From NCBI GenBank assembly GCA_014607495.2, contig CP053170.1, positions 1,426,001 to 1,490,000 of the forward strand: a DNA stretch of 64,000 nucleotides. The letters run 5' to 3'. Source of the DNA: Carposina sasakii. Taxonomy: Eukaryota > Arthropoda > Insecta > Lepidoptera > Carposinidae. Position 1 is the stretch's first letter. Every line of letters begins with the position of its first letter. A model generated the notes under the pieces. It searched no databases. It saw nothing but the letters and a program-made list of their open reading frames with translations, and was not told where the DNA came from. Shown one piece after another: positions 31,029-42,375 of this stretch. Position numbers and translations under genes: made by a program.

Positions 31029-34000
31029 TTATTTCCCTTCCTTCCTCTTCCACATATCCTCCCATTTCTTCTGCGATATTTTGAACGTCGCTATATCAAG
31101 TTTGGTAGCTATAAGCCGGCCATACTGAGTGCTGTTTAACAAGTTACTTTTGTCTGATATTTCTGACATAATCTTGAGTTTCTGTTCGATGCTCGCCGCT
31201 CGGAAGATCTCCTCGAATGCTCGCGAACCGTATTGTGAGAGCGCCAGTTGTTGGTAATAGCCCTGATGAATTGGAGTTGAAAAGTTAGTAGGTATACAGG
31301 ATGTAACAAAAAAGGTATGTTAAGCGAAAAGCTATGTAAATAGCCCACTAAAAGGAACTTACCCACAAAATTTCAGACTCAATATGTTTATTTTTCCGAA
31401 TATTTTGGAGAATTCCTAAACAACTCAGGAATGTTCATACAATCTTGAAAAATAGTCATGTGATTTCGCTTCTCAAATTTTGGAAATAGATTCCCTATAG
31501 TGGGCTATTTACATAGCTTTTCGCCTAATATACCCTTTCTGTTACATCCTGTATAGATATCGCATCAGCCTATTGCAGTCCACTGCTGGACTATTCTGTC
31601 CACACCACATGGCTATATGGTCCTAGTGTATGTTCTACAGGGTGTAACAAAAAGGGTATGTTAAGCGAAAAGCTATGTTAATAGCCCACTATAGAGAACC
31701 TATCCACAAAATTTGAGATCCGAAATCACATGTTTATTTTCCCCAGTAGTATGGAGAATTTTTTAAAATCTCAGGAATTTTCATACAATCTTGAAAAATA
31801 AAAATGTAATTTCGAGTCTCAATAAATTTTGGAAATAGGTTCTCTATAGTGGGCTATTTATACACACCCACTTGGTGTGTAATACCGCCGGTTTTCGGGC
31901 CAACGCGTGTTGAAACACAAGAAAATACATATCAACATGCGTGATAGCCAGTTTTCGCCTCACAGTCATGGTCTGAAGTCGCCATACCAATATGTAATGT
32001 ATAGTCTATGGCCTTCCTCGGTAAATATGGGCTATCTAACAATGAAATATTTACTATGGGTGCGCCCACCACCGGGCCCTACACCCTCCACTGACCCTCG
32101 GATCTGATAACTCATAATTGCGACAACAGGCACTTGCACTAACCACAATCGCCACGAGAAACCAGACCCGAGCACCTAGCATGCAAGACGATTGCAGTTA
32201 GTGCAAGTGCCTGTTGTCGCAATTATGAGTTATCAGATCCGAGGGTCAGTGGAGGGTGTACTCGTAGGGCCCGGTGGTGGGCGCACCCATAGTAAATGTT
32301 TGAACTTCCGAATTGTAACGCCTAATACAATTTCATTTAATGAAATATTTTTTCAAATCGGACCAGTAGTTCCTGAGATTAGCGCGTTCAAACAAACAAA
32401 CAAACTCTTTAGCTTCATTATCTTCACTAGGCCGCGTGAAGATAATGAAGCTATTGTCCGCGTGGTGCCGGGTTTCCGGGAGGTGGGCAGCAGCGCCTCC
32501 CGTGTTGACAACATAGTCCAAAATACAAACTGCGGTCACCAACCCGCCTGCCCAGCGTGGTGACTATGGGCAAATACCCCCCTGTGGCAGTCTTGTGGCG
32601 TGTCCAGCAGTGGACTGCGATAGGCTGATGATGATAATGATAGATTAGTATACGTACCTTAAGTTTCCCCACCAGTTTATCCCTGGCCTTGACCCCGACA
32701 CATCGTCCCGTACAAAACGCGTCTGCCACGTGACATCCCTTAGCGTCACACAATATCACCATCAGCTCCTCAGGAGACAGCTCCAGGAGACTTTGTACCA
32801 CCTTTGTTGGACGCTGGAATATTATTATGTTATTTAGTATTGTTATATAGGCGGCCGTGTTAGTATTATGATCTTAACTCCATTTTGGGAATACCGCCTT
32901 GTGTATATGCCGAAGCCGAAGGCATAATGCAGAACAGGCCGTTGTACAAAACGGCTAGGCATTTTAAATAATATGAAAGAAAAATCCTCTGTTGTTATTT
33001 TACTCGTACTAGCTCTAACCTAACCTAATTAATTAAGGAGGTAGCTAGCCGTTTTGTAATACGGCGTATTCAACAATATGCTTATACAAGGTGTATCAAA
33101 AAGAGTAAGTATGTTAAGCGAATTTATGCAAAAGCAAAGTAGTTGCAACGTCAAATATCAAATCCTTGATGTTATGTATATATATATATATATATACATT
33201 ACACAGTATAATGCGAATCTTATTAGCGATCAGCGAATGTTATGTAAATTCGCTATTCCATTGCTTTTGCTAGTTACGTAATACGGGATCGTATCGTGTT
33301 CACTAAAACATTTCAACATTGGACCTTAATATCTTGGAATTATTGTGGTAAGTATTATTCAATATAATATAAAATTTAATGTACCTGTGACATGTTATGT
33401 AAAAATGAACCACCTTACCTAAAAGTCCAGTAAAATGTACCACCTAACCTAACAGTTTTTACTAGACTGTTAGGTTAGGTGGTACATATTACTGGACTGT
33501 ACCACCTAACCTAAAAGTGTAGTAAAAATGTACCACCTAACCTAACAGTCTAGTAAAATGTATCACCTAACCTAAAAGTGTAGTAAAAATGTACCAACGA
33601 ACCTGAAAGTCCAGTAAGCTCTGCAGCACCACAGATCCATGCACATTTATGTAGTACTCCTCGTGAAGAGTGGTCAGGTCGAGGGCTGGTGACGGCAACA
33701 TGCGGAGAATACAGACGGATAGGTGCTTTGTGTCGGATGTGCATTTTAGGGCTGATTCAAGGTTCTGCAAATGGTTTAAAGTAGGTCATTATAACACACT
33801 TCACTGAAATAGTAGAGTCATGCGGTCTGTCAAACCCATGGAGAAGAAATAAAAGAGGAGCAGCGACTAAGTATATTTTCATACAAAAATAGTGTGCCGC
33901 GGAGCGGGGGTGAAGTATGGGACGAGGGGAGAATTGAACACTGTAGCCTTGCTCATTTACATAGAAACCTCCTTGTAGTGACTAGTCAAACTACTTGCTC

Positions 34001-37000
34001 ATTTATCAATATGGTTCAAGATTGTTTTACTAGTGCAATTACTCATCATTAGATCGCAATATTATACTACGTTTTAGTAAAAAAGTACCCAGATAAAAGC
34101 GCTAGTGTATTTGTAATTTTAATACGGTTACATTTCGGAGCACAAGCGTGTGGTTACAGCTACTGCGTTACACTGGCGCTGAAGCTCCGCCCCTATCATG
34201 ACGTCATGGCCTCACGATTGCCACACGACTCACTTCATAGTCCCACCTCCTCTTTCATACCTTCTTCATGGTCAAACCTAAAGCTATTAACAGACGTTCC
34301 GATTTGGCTGGAGCCGACCATATTGCGGCCTACGGAGCAACCGTTCCAACATTGCTACAGACGTTCCAACTGTTGGCCATCCAACCGTCAGTTGCCTTTG
34401 CTCTGAAGCAGTGAACGGATGTCATGCCGCCTGCTCTTTCAAAGCAAGCGATTGCCGCTATAGTTGTGGCAGCTTACATTTACAGCCTACATCTTTCTCT
34501 TTCTACGGCCTACATCGTCATGTTTTTTTTTACAGTTTAATGTAGCCGCCTTGCCTAATTTCATTAGAACCTCAAGCATGATTAAATATGCTGATTTCTG
34601 ATATCTGTCTACTATAATCTGGGGTAAGTCCCACAAACAGAGAAAATCATTATATAATTCCATTAATTTCACTATTATTTCCCGTTCTGTAACTGCATTC
34701 ATGTCATTCATGTTGACGTCCTACGTCGACGGCGTTGTAAATGCGACTGAGCCACATTCGGTCGGAACGAAGCTTACAGACGTACCAATTTGGCTGGACG
34801 GTCGGCTTGTCGAATGCGCCGGCGAACCGACCACGTCCAGCCAGTATTAATTATAATTATGTCGGACCGACCACCCTATAATACAGTTTCCGTTTTAGTC
34901 GTGATCGGGTGGTCGGCTCCAGACAAATCGGAACGTCTATTAATAATAGTATAATGTTAACCTATAATGGTGGTTTTTACAAAGGAGAACTGACTTTTAA
35001 CTGTTTAGAAACGCCAACTTATGCTTGACAGACCAAAACAAATATAGAAAGTAACATATAAAAAAATTACAATCGACTCTGTATGCTTTCATGTCGAATA
35101 TATATATTTTTTTTCATATTACAGGTAGACAGCTTAGGTAATTATTATATACATATATAAGAATTGCCAATAATTGGACCAGTAAGGAATGGTTTAGCAT
35201 AGGTAATTAATTATTCAAAGTAATTAAAGGGGTTAATTAAAGAGTAATAAGAGGGGTGCGATAACAGTATCAGGTTCAATATTAATGACAATCGACTCCA
35301 CAAAATATGAGACGAAAATGTACGGAACCGGCGAATTTAGGCGACATTAAAATTCTTTTGTAATAGCACAGAACATGTTTATATTTCAAGATTGTATGAA
35401 CATTCCTGAGTAGTTTAAGGATTTCCCCAGTTTATTCATAGTTGTATATTAAGATAAACTGACTGTTTGTTTTCCGAATAAAATAAAATAAAAACAACTA
35501 ACTAACACAGTACAGGAATTATTATTAATACTTACGTTAACAAACTGGGTTTGCTTCGCATTGACCCGTACACATGCCTTAGCGAGTGCGACCAGCACAC
35601 CTGTGTTCCCGCACGACAGCAGGGTCGGGTAGCGGTCTGATAACTCCTCGAATATCGGCTCAAACTGCCGGGGGGAAAGGCTTAATTACAACATATTATA
35701 AAAAAGTGGGAGTGAAAAAAAAAATGTATAATACTACAGCTGCTTCTCTTCCCGGGCATACTGTACAAGTCAGTAGAGGGACAAGAGGGTCTTGGTGTTT
35801 TGTAGGCGATGGGCTGACCACCTCTGTCACTACTAACCGAACTTGTACATCTCAACTATACCCTCAAAATTGGTCAGAAGTGGCACCATGTGGTTCTATC
35901 GGCCCTTGGTGCTCTGCCTACTCCGTAAGGGATAAAGGCGTGATTATATGTATGTATGTATGCAGTTATTACCAGCCCCTTCTCTGTACTGCAGCTGTAG
36001 TATACTTTTTTTCACTCCCAGAGCAGCATAGAAGAAACAAAAAGCAGCATGGCAGTAACTGGATATAAAAAAGGGAGATCGTCCAGCAGTGGACTGCAAT
36101 AGGCTGAAATGATGTGATTATTACCTCTTCCTTAATATCACAGTTGTCGATCAGCCTCTGCACGGTGAAGTTCAGCATCGGTAGTGTAGCGAGTTGACCC
36201 AGACGATTGATAAAACACTTCGCGTACAGCTGTGTGTATGTCTTCTTCTTTGCTATGAAGAGGGATGCTTCTAGTAACCTGGAATTGTTATTTTTTTAGC
36301 TTTAATACATCTGAACCAATTAATATGAAATTTCGTACTGAGATAGTCTAGAGCCTGAGGACTTCATTCTATGTGAATAAAGGACAGTAAAGGGTTTAAA
36401 TAAAGAATGAAAGATAATGTAAACTTTTTTGACTTTTGACTAGACAAAAATAAAAAATACAAAAAGCTACATACATGTCAAATTTTTACTGTGAAGGTCA
36501 TTTAAATAATCAAAAATTAAACCAGATATACTTTACGCCAATCCTCCTGGTACATGCAGTCATAGAACGTTATATGACAGCGCGTGCCAGGAGCGTTGGC
36601 GTGTTTAGTGGTACTATTCTGTAGTTCGATGGACTAGCATAAACAATACAAAGCGGTGATAGCCCAGTGGTTAAGATGTGCACCTTCCAAGCGGGAGGCG
36701 TAAGTTCGATACCAGTCACGGGCCTGTACCAATGGATTTATTTATATACAGATTTTAATCTTGTAGAATTGTCACTTAGCTCGTGCCTCGGAAAGCATGT
36801 AAAACTGTTGGTATTGCGCCTGATCTCTCTCCGGTCTTGTCGGCTTTCCGTTCCATTGGACTATGAGAGTAACGGATTAGAGAGTGCATCTGTGTTTGTG
36901 CATACACTTGTGCACTATAATATCTCCTGTGTACCTGGCCAATCTCCATAGAGATTGTTTGCCTTATATAGTAGTCACTTATCATTATTAGGAAACTGTT

Positions 37001-38239
37001 TGCTGTTATTAGTTTATAAATATTCTTAGATGTGGTTTTACTAACCTTACAGAAGATTCAGATTTGAAAACAGGTGGAAGATCAGTGTTTTGGATTGTAT
37101 TCTCTTCTACATTATCTTTGTCATCTATTATTACTTTATCATCCTTCTTCTCATCTATTCCATTCGAGACCCAATCATCAGGTGCAAAGCTTTCATTTAA
37201 AAGCTTTTTAATTAGATTCCTTGTTAAGGTCTTGTCAACATTTTTTACAGCATACAAAAGTACTTGGAGTAAGCCTGATGTAAGGTTTTTGTATGGTAAA
37301 TCTTTGAATTGTGGCCATGCTGTTATTCTATTTACAAATTCCTTGATTATCTCTTTAAATTCATCTGGGACAGGTTTGTATTCTATTTTTGATTGATTCG
37401 GTGGTATTGGAACATTTTTTGTGTACTCTCCTACATTATCTTTAAATATATTTTTCTTAGGTTTCTCTCCTGGTAATAATGTTATACCGCTAAGACATTT
37501 AAGTGCACTACGTAATATGTGATTTGCGTATGAATCCCATACAAAATCTTCTAAATTATTCATGGCATATTTACAAATTTTAATTGTGAAGTCGTAACAC
37601 AGTTTTTTATGTTTATCTGAGTATTTTGATTCCTTTTTGACGGAATCTAGTTTAGGTTTCTTTTTAGGTGCTTCATCCTCAGATTCGGTGACATTTCCTG
37701 CATCAGTCTGAAGATGATCAGTTGCTCTATCGCAGGCTACCTTCAGTAATGTCTCAACGACATGACTGGTGAAGTTATCTGAGCATAATCTTCTTAATTC
37801 TGGTGTGAGGATCTCTATGTACCTTTCAAAGTCTTCCTGAGAGGAATGGGGTAGGAGCAACTCTATTACACGACATCCTAGCTGGTTACCGACTACGTTA
37901 AGTTCTTCCCCTTTTGCTTGTGCCAGGACATTATTAACAAGGGCCACTGAAAAGACATTTAAGTAGTATGAATTAGTTAATTAGTTTAGAAAGTTACTTA
38001 ATTAGCAGGTTGTATAATAATTTACCTCGATTATCCTCGTCGTCTATTCCTTGTTTCATTGCATCTAATATACCAACGAAGTATTGGTACAATTCCTCAG
38101 GCATTTTCGTTCCGCGACCCATTTGGCCTTTTTTTGCGTATTTCTTGGCGTTTGCAAGGAAATTTTTGCGCTTCTTCCATTTTCTCTTTTTGGCGACTGC
38201 TAATGCAGCGTTTGGAATTATATCTGCTGTTCCTTCCAT
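31029..38239 (-). CDS. Nop9: NOP9, Pumilio-repeat nucleolar protein (complete, seven exons)
   Basis: Minus-strand exons 38026-38239, 37046-37946, 36125-36278, 35536-35664, 33603-33764, 32658-32813 and 31029-31262 join in phases 1,2,0,0,0,0 to 649 residues. The start is ATG 38239 (MEGTADIIPN); a longer frame would need a TTG. The protein opens with a Lys/Arg-rich nucleolar-type segment (KKRKWKKRKNFLANAKKYAK). Pumilio/PUF-like helical repeats follow (GNQLGCRVIELLLP, SDNFTSHVVETLL, DSYANHILRSALKCL, HGSVVLQSLLDF, CDAKGCHVADAF, SQYGSRAFEEIF), interrupted by an acidic insert with DESEDEAPKKKPK character. A basic C-terminal tail closes it. In the family it binds pre-rRNA and is needed for small-subunit ribosome assembly in the nucleolus. 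An AATAAA overlaps the stop codon. The exon 2 donor is set by phase to GTTAGT rather than the nearby GTAAGG. Confidence 0.94.
31297..31551. mobile_element. MITE family 2 copy
   Basis: Nearly complete palindrome with TA flanks. It begins 34 bases upstream (in transcript sense) of the last NOP9 exon's acceptor at 31262. Confidence 0.85.
31638..31866. mobile_element. MITE family 2 copy, one arm end missing
   Basis: The left end CAGGGTGTAACAAAAAGGG is intact; the right end stops at 'gtgggctattta'. Confidence 0.75.
31985..32418 (-). repeat. R11 Helitron-like repeat split by a small hairpin element
   Basis: The reverse-orientation copy is visible as 'cttcctcggtaaatatggg' before 32050 and 'cagtagttcctgagattagc' after 32340. 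The sequence between (32051-32339) is an insertion flanked by a 9-base duplication. Confidence 0.7.
32051..32339. mobile_element. 289-base hairpin element with 9-base target duplication
   Basis: Flanked by ATGAAATAT at 32042-32050 and 32340-32348. Most of it is one large inverted repeat, 32049-32143 against 32197-32297 (about 95 bases, with one 6-base extra in the right arm), separated by a 53-base loop. The right arm is followed by a 42-base tail with no counterpart on the left. Class not recognised; a 9-base duplication would fit a MULE-type element, but the ends are not inverted repeats. Confidence 0.7.
32460..32635 (-). repeat. Repeat R4 copy
   Basis: Contains 'ggtgggcagcagcgcctccc', 'gcctgcccagcgtggtgact' and 'gtccagcagtggactgcgat', then 'gatgatgataatgat' at its tail. 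It lies in NOP9 intron 6. Confidence 0.75.
33110..33290. repeat. Short inverted-repeat element with 'gcaaaagcaa' ends
   Basis: 'ttatgcaaaagcaaag' on the left and 'cattgcttttgctagttacg' on the right face each other around a (TA)n core. Similar end sequences occur at 9583-9640, 48183-48255 and 62629-62790, so this is probably a degenerate MITE family. Confidence 0.4.
33400..33602. repeat. Minisatellite of about 31-base units abutting NOP9 exon 5
   Basis: About five direct units and one inverted unit (33466-33500) of 'ccacctaacctaaaagtgta' plus 'gtaaaaatgta'. In the NOP9 sense each unit reads TTACTGGACTTTTAG, then GTTAGGTGGTACATTTT. This closely matches the exon 5 end and its donor (TTACTGGACTTTCAG, then GTTCGTTGGTACATTTT) at 33585-33617. 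The array therefore looks like tandem copies of the splice junction. Confidence 0.88.
33837..34270 (-). mobile_element. hAT-like MITE, copy 2 (family 3)
   Basis: 434 bases, the reverse complement of the copy at 10154-10599. Ends are CATGGAGAAG and CTTCTTCATG. A perfect 8-base target duplication, GTCAAACC, sits at 33829-33836 and 34271-34278. It lies in NOP9 intron 4. Confidence 0.9.
34291..34938. mobile_element. 648-base non-autonomous DNA transposon with about 30-base inverted ends
   Basis: The left end (c)AGACGTTCCGATTTGGCTGG is matched in reverse by CCAGACAAATCGGAACGTCT at the right end. ATTAA occurs just outside both ends. There is no coding capacity. It starts 20 bases after the hAT-like MITE; superfamily undetermined. 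Confidence 0.75.
35703..35970 (+). repeat. Dispersed repeat R5, copy 1
   Basis: Contains 'actacagctgcttctcttcc', 'gggtcttggtgttttgtagg' and 'tctgcctactccgtaaggga'. A near-identical copy lies at 61346-61600. Both are followed by (ATGT)n, suggesting retroposition. Confidence 0.85.
36535..36612. repeat. Compact about 80-base hairpin repeat, copy 1
   Basis: The arms 'ccaatcctcctggtacatgc' and 'gcgcgtgccaggagcgttgg' pair around 'gtcatagaacgttatatgac', itself nearly self-complementary. A second copy is at 44570-44635. Confidence 0.75.
36652..36965 (+). repeat. SINE-B (tRNA-derived) copy
   Basis: Same head (GATAGCCCAGTGGTTAAGAT) and body as 15050-15375. It lies in NOP9 intron 2. Confidence 0.85.
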
Positions 38240-40222
38240 GACAATTTTGTACAAATTTTAACTAAAACTAGAATGTACACAATAAGTTCAGCGAGCGAGC
38301 GTGTGTTTTTGACATGTTTTTGAGGTTAGTTTTTTGACGTTTCGAAATCGTCGGAGCGTGTTCTGAAATACTCTTAAATTGTCAGACTAAAAATGAAATA
38401 ATGACACAAAATAAATATGTAATGAATAATTCATGATTTATGGTATATCAGATTTAAAATAATAATAATAATAAACTAGTATTTATATTTATATTATGTG
38501 ATTTTAATAATGTATATAAAATTATGAAATCCAATCCGGCCTTGATGAATTACCTACCTAATACAATTTTTTAGAATGTTTCTTGTCTGTGGGTTGAATG
38601 CAGTCATCTAAGGTTGAATGACCTTGCCATTCATAATAATAATTAATTCACTATTGACCCGGTGGCTTAGTGGTTATAGCGGCTGGCACGGTTTGCAGCG
38701 GTCGTGGGTTCGATTCCCACTCGGGTGAAGAATTTTTTACATTTTCTTTATTAATAATTTTATAATTCATAAAATTATCAAAGAGTAGTCATAAATTTAA
38801 AGAAACGTAACTTCTCTGATTACTTATCGATGTGTGGTAGGTAGGTTTAATAATGTAACGGACAGTACCATTTAATTAATATCATTTCACACACTCTTGG
38901 TTAAATCTTATTAAACCTAATTAATATCGTGCTTAAAGGGACATTTGTACGTACAGGGATTGTAAATTTGTAGCTATACAAAGGACGACTCGTTTCCAAA
39001 AGTCTCTTATACGACGACTTACTTAGATAAGATGAAGTGGGCACTTTGCAAAGGAATCTTTTAACGCGGTTTTCTATTATAGGTACTACCTATGTATGTA
39101 GGTACTACCTAATAATCTATGTACTACGTAATATGTACAGGGTGTAATAGAAGGTATTTTAATAAAGATGCTATGTGAATTATTTTGTGGGACAAGTTAT
39201 TTATAAGTAAGTACCTAGTGGACTATTTATTTATTAAATATAAATTATCTTTTATTTAAGGCTTGTTTATTCGTATACTAGTGACCCGCCCCGGAACCGC
39301 ACGGGTGCAGTGCTGATACTATACATATAAATAAACCTTCCTCGTGAATCATCCTATCTATTTAAAAAAAAAAACAAAAAAAAAAAAAAACCGAATCAAA
39401 ATCCGTTCTCTAGTTTGAAAGATCTAAGCATACATAGGGACGGATAGACAGAGGCAAGCGACTTTGTCTTTGGTACAGCACACATATACATAATAGGCTT
39501 TCACACGTTTCACACCCTACACAACACATCACCAAAATACAATACCTATTAACCTATTGTCAAATTCCATGAATAACCACATAAAAATGCATATATGTTT
39601 CCAGAATGCATAATTAACTTCACCATCAGTGAATGAGTCCATTAGCGCGCGATAAAACAGGCTCTTCCAAATGTTTTGTCTCGCTTACACAACAGTGATT
39701 TAGGGGCAAAGAAGCGCATAGGCAACCCGACTTCGTCCGAACCGGCTTAACCAGTCGAAACTACAGGCAACAGGGTACGCCCGCATGGGACGCGAGCTAA
39801 TACCTACGCGTTTAATATAAAACATAACTAAATAGACTTCAATTAGGCATAATAGAAAACTACAAAAAAATTCTGTCGCATCTGCAAAAAAATATAAAGT
39901 TTGTGTGAAAAATTCGAAAATCAAACATTTGAACAAGCCCGCCCGAATAAGCTTCGAAAAAGGAACGAAAGTTTTAATTTATTTTTGAAGTTTTCATCGG
40001 CCCTGGAATCTAGGATCATACAGCCACGTCACTCGAGGTTAGTGAAGCGATAAAAAAATATTTTCTGACTTTTTTAATACATACAGTAAAGTTAATTAAT
40101 TTCGTTAAGTTGCATGACTACTAAGAAAAGGCGTTGACCGTGCCGCTTGCGTTGTATTGTATTACCCGCTTGCGATAGTTCATTATTTACGTTTACATAA
40201 AACGTAAATTCATTATTTACGT
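38240..40222. other. Intergenic upstream of NOP9 with a tRNA-like SINE
   Basis: The NOP9 promoter should lie just above 38239; no TATA box is obvious. A tRNA-like repeat is at 38656-38735, a partial MITE family 2 end at about 39136, and an R11-like fragment at 39275-39500. The remainder is AT-rich with no recognised gene. Confidence 0.45.
38656..38735 (+). repeat. tRNA-derived sequence, probably a SINE head
   Basis: A box (GTGGCTTAGTGGTTATAGC) and B box (GTGGGTTCGATTCCCAC) are excellent and the T arm pairs (GTGGG/CCCAC). The acceptor stem pairs only partly (ACCCG with CGGGT), and an AT-rich tail follows. It is probably a tRNA-derived retroposon rather than a working tRNA gene. Confidence 0.5.
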
Positions 40223-40530
40223 TTACATAAAACTATTATCTGAAAACTCCTGTAGAGATAGTGAGATGAGAGATCTCATATTTGGAACGAATGTAGTTAA
40301 ATTTACAGAGAGATCCCAAGCATAGCTCTCTCCATCGCTCGCTGTGCGATCCTGAGCTTCTTTATGAGGCATATAGGTAGAGACCATGTCTCGGCACCGT
40401 AGGTCATCACCGGCAGCATGCACTGGTTGAATACCTTGTATCTTGACACAAATAAGCTTCGTAGTTTCCCGAACGCTGCCCAGCCGAGTTGGATTCGCCG
40501 ATTTATCTTCTTCTCAAAGTTGGAAAACAT
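40223..40530 (-). pseudogene. RTE-type LINE reverse-transcriptase C-terminal fragment
   Basis: The minus strand reads KINRRIQLGWAAFGKLRSLF, then VFNQCMLPVMTYGAETWSL, and RIAQRAMERAMLGISL with a frameshifted continuation. These blocks are diagnostic for RTE/BovB-like insect LINEs. Truncated on both sides. Confidence 0.8.
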
Positions 40531-42090
40531 TATTCAGTTGACCGAATTGTGAATCTAAACCATCCTCGATCCTACTTGAACACACACAAAAAACTTCATC
40601 AAAATCTGTCCAGCCGTTTAGAAGGAGTTCAATTAAAACCACACGAAAAGAAATTTTTTATATTAAAGATAGGCAATATAAGAATGAACTTTAATTAATT
40701 AAATAAGGTTTCATTGCGTACTACTTACTGAAGTGTAACATAACATAAACTTATACCCTTCTCCATTCAATTAGAATAATTAACAATATTAGTTACTTGC
40801 TCAAGTTACTCAAACAGTTAGGAAACCTCATAAACTTTAGCAAGTTAGTACAATGGTCTGTTGAACTTACAATTATCCATGTACCAACTTTTTTATACAA
40901 TTAGCTAGGCAAACATTTGACCGCCATAGTGCCTGATGTTAAGCAAGATGCGGCCTAGGGTGGTACATGTTTGCATAAAAAGTACTACTATAGGTATAAC
41001 TATAAATATATATAAAAAAAACTACAATACATCAGCTGCATCTCTTTCCGTGTCGTAAGAGTCGACTCGGGAATTCTCTCAGCTAGGCGATAAGCTAGCA
41101 AAATGTCACCCGCTAAGCTAAACGTGACTAAAGAACCTGAGAAAGTTCTCGCTATTTTGTCATACACTTAGCGCCATCATTCAAAGGAACTATGTATAGT
41201 GAAACGCACTCTATATCAGCTCAAGGAGCACAACCTGCTAAAACACGATATGATAAACCGATTTATCGACATTTAGCCTGTACAAATACGATAAATATAG
41301 CCGCCATTTTGAAATTTGTATAGAGACGTTACGATATCCACGATGCATGATCATGCTAGGGGGGCTGGTGTACTAATGGGGAGATTATCAAAATGCGATA
41401 TTTCAAAATGGCCATTGAAACAATGACCTGTGTTATCATTAGTGAATCATTCCGAATCCCTTTCCTCAATAAAACGGCCGGCGAAATAAAAAAGCAACAA
41501 AATAAAACGAGACTATTAAATTTTGGGCACATTCTTAGCCTCGAGGATTCCTTTCCACCAGATATGTGCTATCAATTACAAGCGGCCGCCCACGACTTCG
41601 TCCGCGTGAAAGGCCATTACCTACACCCGTGCAAAGCCGGGGCGGGTGCCTAGTTATACATATGAACCTTCCACCCAACGCCGCCCGGCCCGAAGTAAAT
41701 TTTAGAATGGAGCAAGATCTAATTATGGCGCCTCTCCTGTTTGCTCCTAATAATATATGCCTATAGGCGCCCTCTATGATTTGGCGCCTGGAGTGACTGC
41801 TCCGTTCGCCGTATGGGCGAGCCGGCCCTGCTTCCACTAGAATCTCTCTCTATTTAAAAAAAAACCATTGCGTTTCACGTGCGAGGGATAGACAGACGCC
41901 GGTAAACGATATTTTATAATATGCAGTGATAGTGAAGATGAAAATGTATTTGATTAGAAGATACTGAGAGGATAACATATCCATGAAGTCAATGAATTTC
42001 ATTGTTGGATATCAATCGGATCACCTCTCTGGTGGAAAGGCAGTCTTAGGCCTGGTTTAAAATGAATAAAAACTCCAATAACCTGCATAC
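40531..42090. other. Repeat-rich intergenic sequence
   Basis: R3 pieces lie at about 41030-41130 and the two-copy dispersed repeat at 41238-41370. R11-like pieces ('cacgacttcgtccgcgtga') are around 41470-41660, with a GC-richer unassigned block at 41660-41830. No gene recognised. Confidence 0.45.
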
Positions 42091-42375
42091 CATAGAGAAG
42101 GTATAAAAGAGGAGGTGGGATTATGAACCGAGTCGTGTGGCAATCGTGAGGCCATGACGTCATGATAGGGGCGGAGCTTCAGGGCCAGTGTGTGTAACGC
42201 AGTAGCTGTAACCACACGCTTATGCAAGTAGTTTGACTAGTCACTACAAGGTGGTTTCTATGTAAATGGGCAGGGCTACAGTGTTAGGATGCTCCCCTCG
42301 TCCCATACTTCACCCCCGCCCAGCGGCACACTATTTTTGTATGAAAATATACTTAGCTGCTGCTCCTCTTTCCTA
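42091..42375 (+). mobile_element. hAT-like MITE family 3, internally deleted copy
   Basis: The left end CATAGAGAAGGTATAAAAGA and the segments 'catgacgtcatgataggggc' and 'cggcacactatttttgtatg' match the other two copies, but about 160 bases are missing in the middle. The extreme right end is lost. Confidence 0.75.

Noticed and set aside
33015..33600. Telomere-like TTAGG repeats
   Set aside because: 'ccta' runs here belong to a 31-base minisatellite; no tandem TTAGG array exists.
36776..36985. Short minus-strand protein
   Set aside because: It lies wholly in a SINE-B copy and recurs with the repeat.
37044..37050. GTAAGG as the donor of NOP9 exon 2
   Set aside because: It would put the next exon in a frame with a stop; GTTAGT five bases further keeps the Pumilio frame open.
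38240..38254. Upstream start for NOP9 at 38254
   Set aside because: The first codon there is TTG, not ATG; ATG 38239 begins the family-like sequence.
38656..38735. Functional tRNA gene
   Set aside because: A and B boxes are good, but the acceptor stem pairs only partly and the anticodon arm is irregular; a SINE head is likelier.
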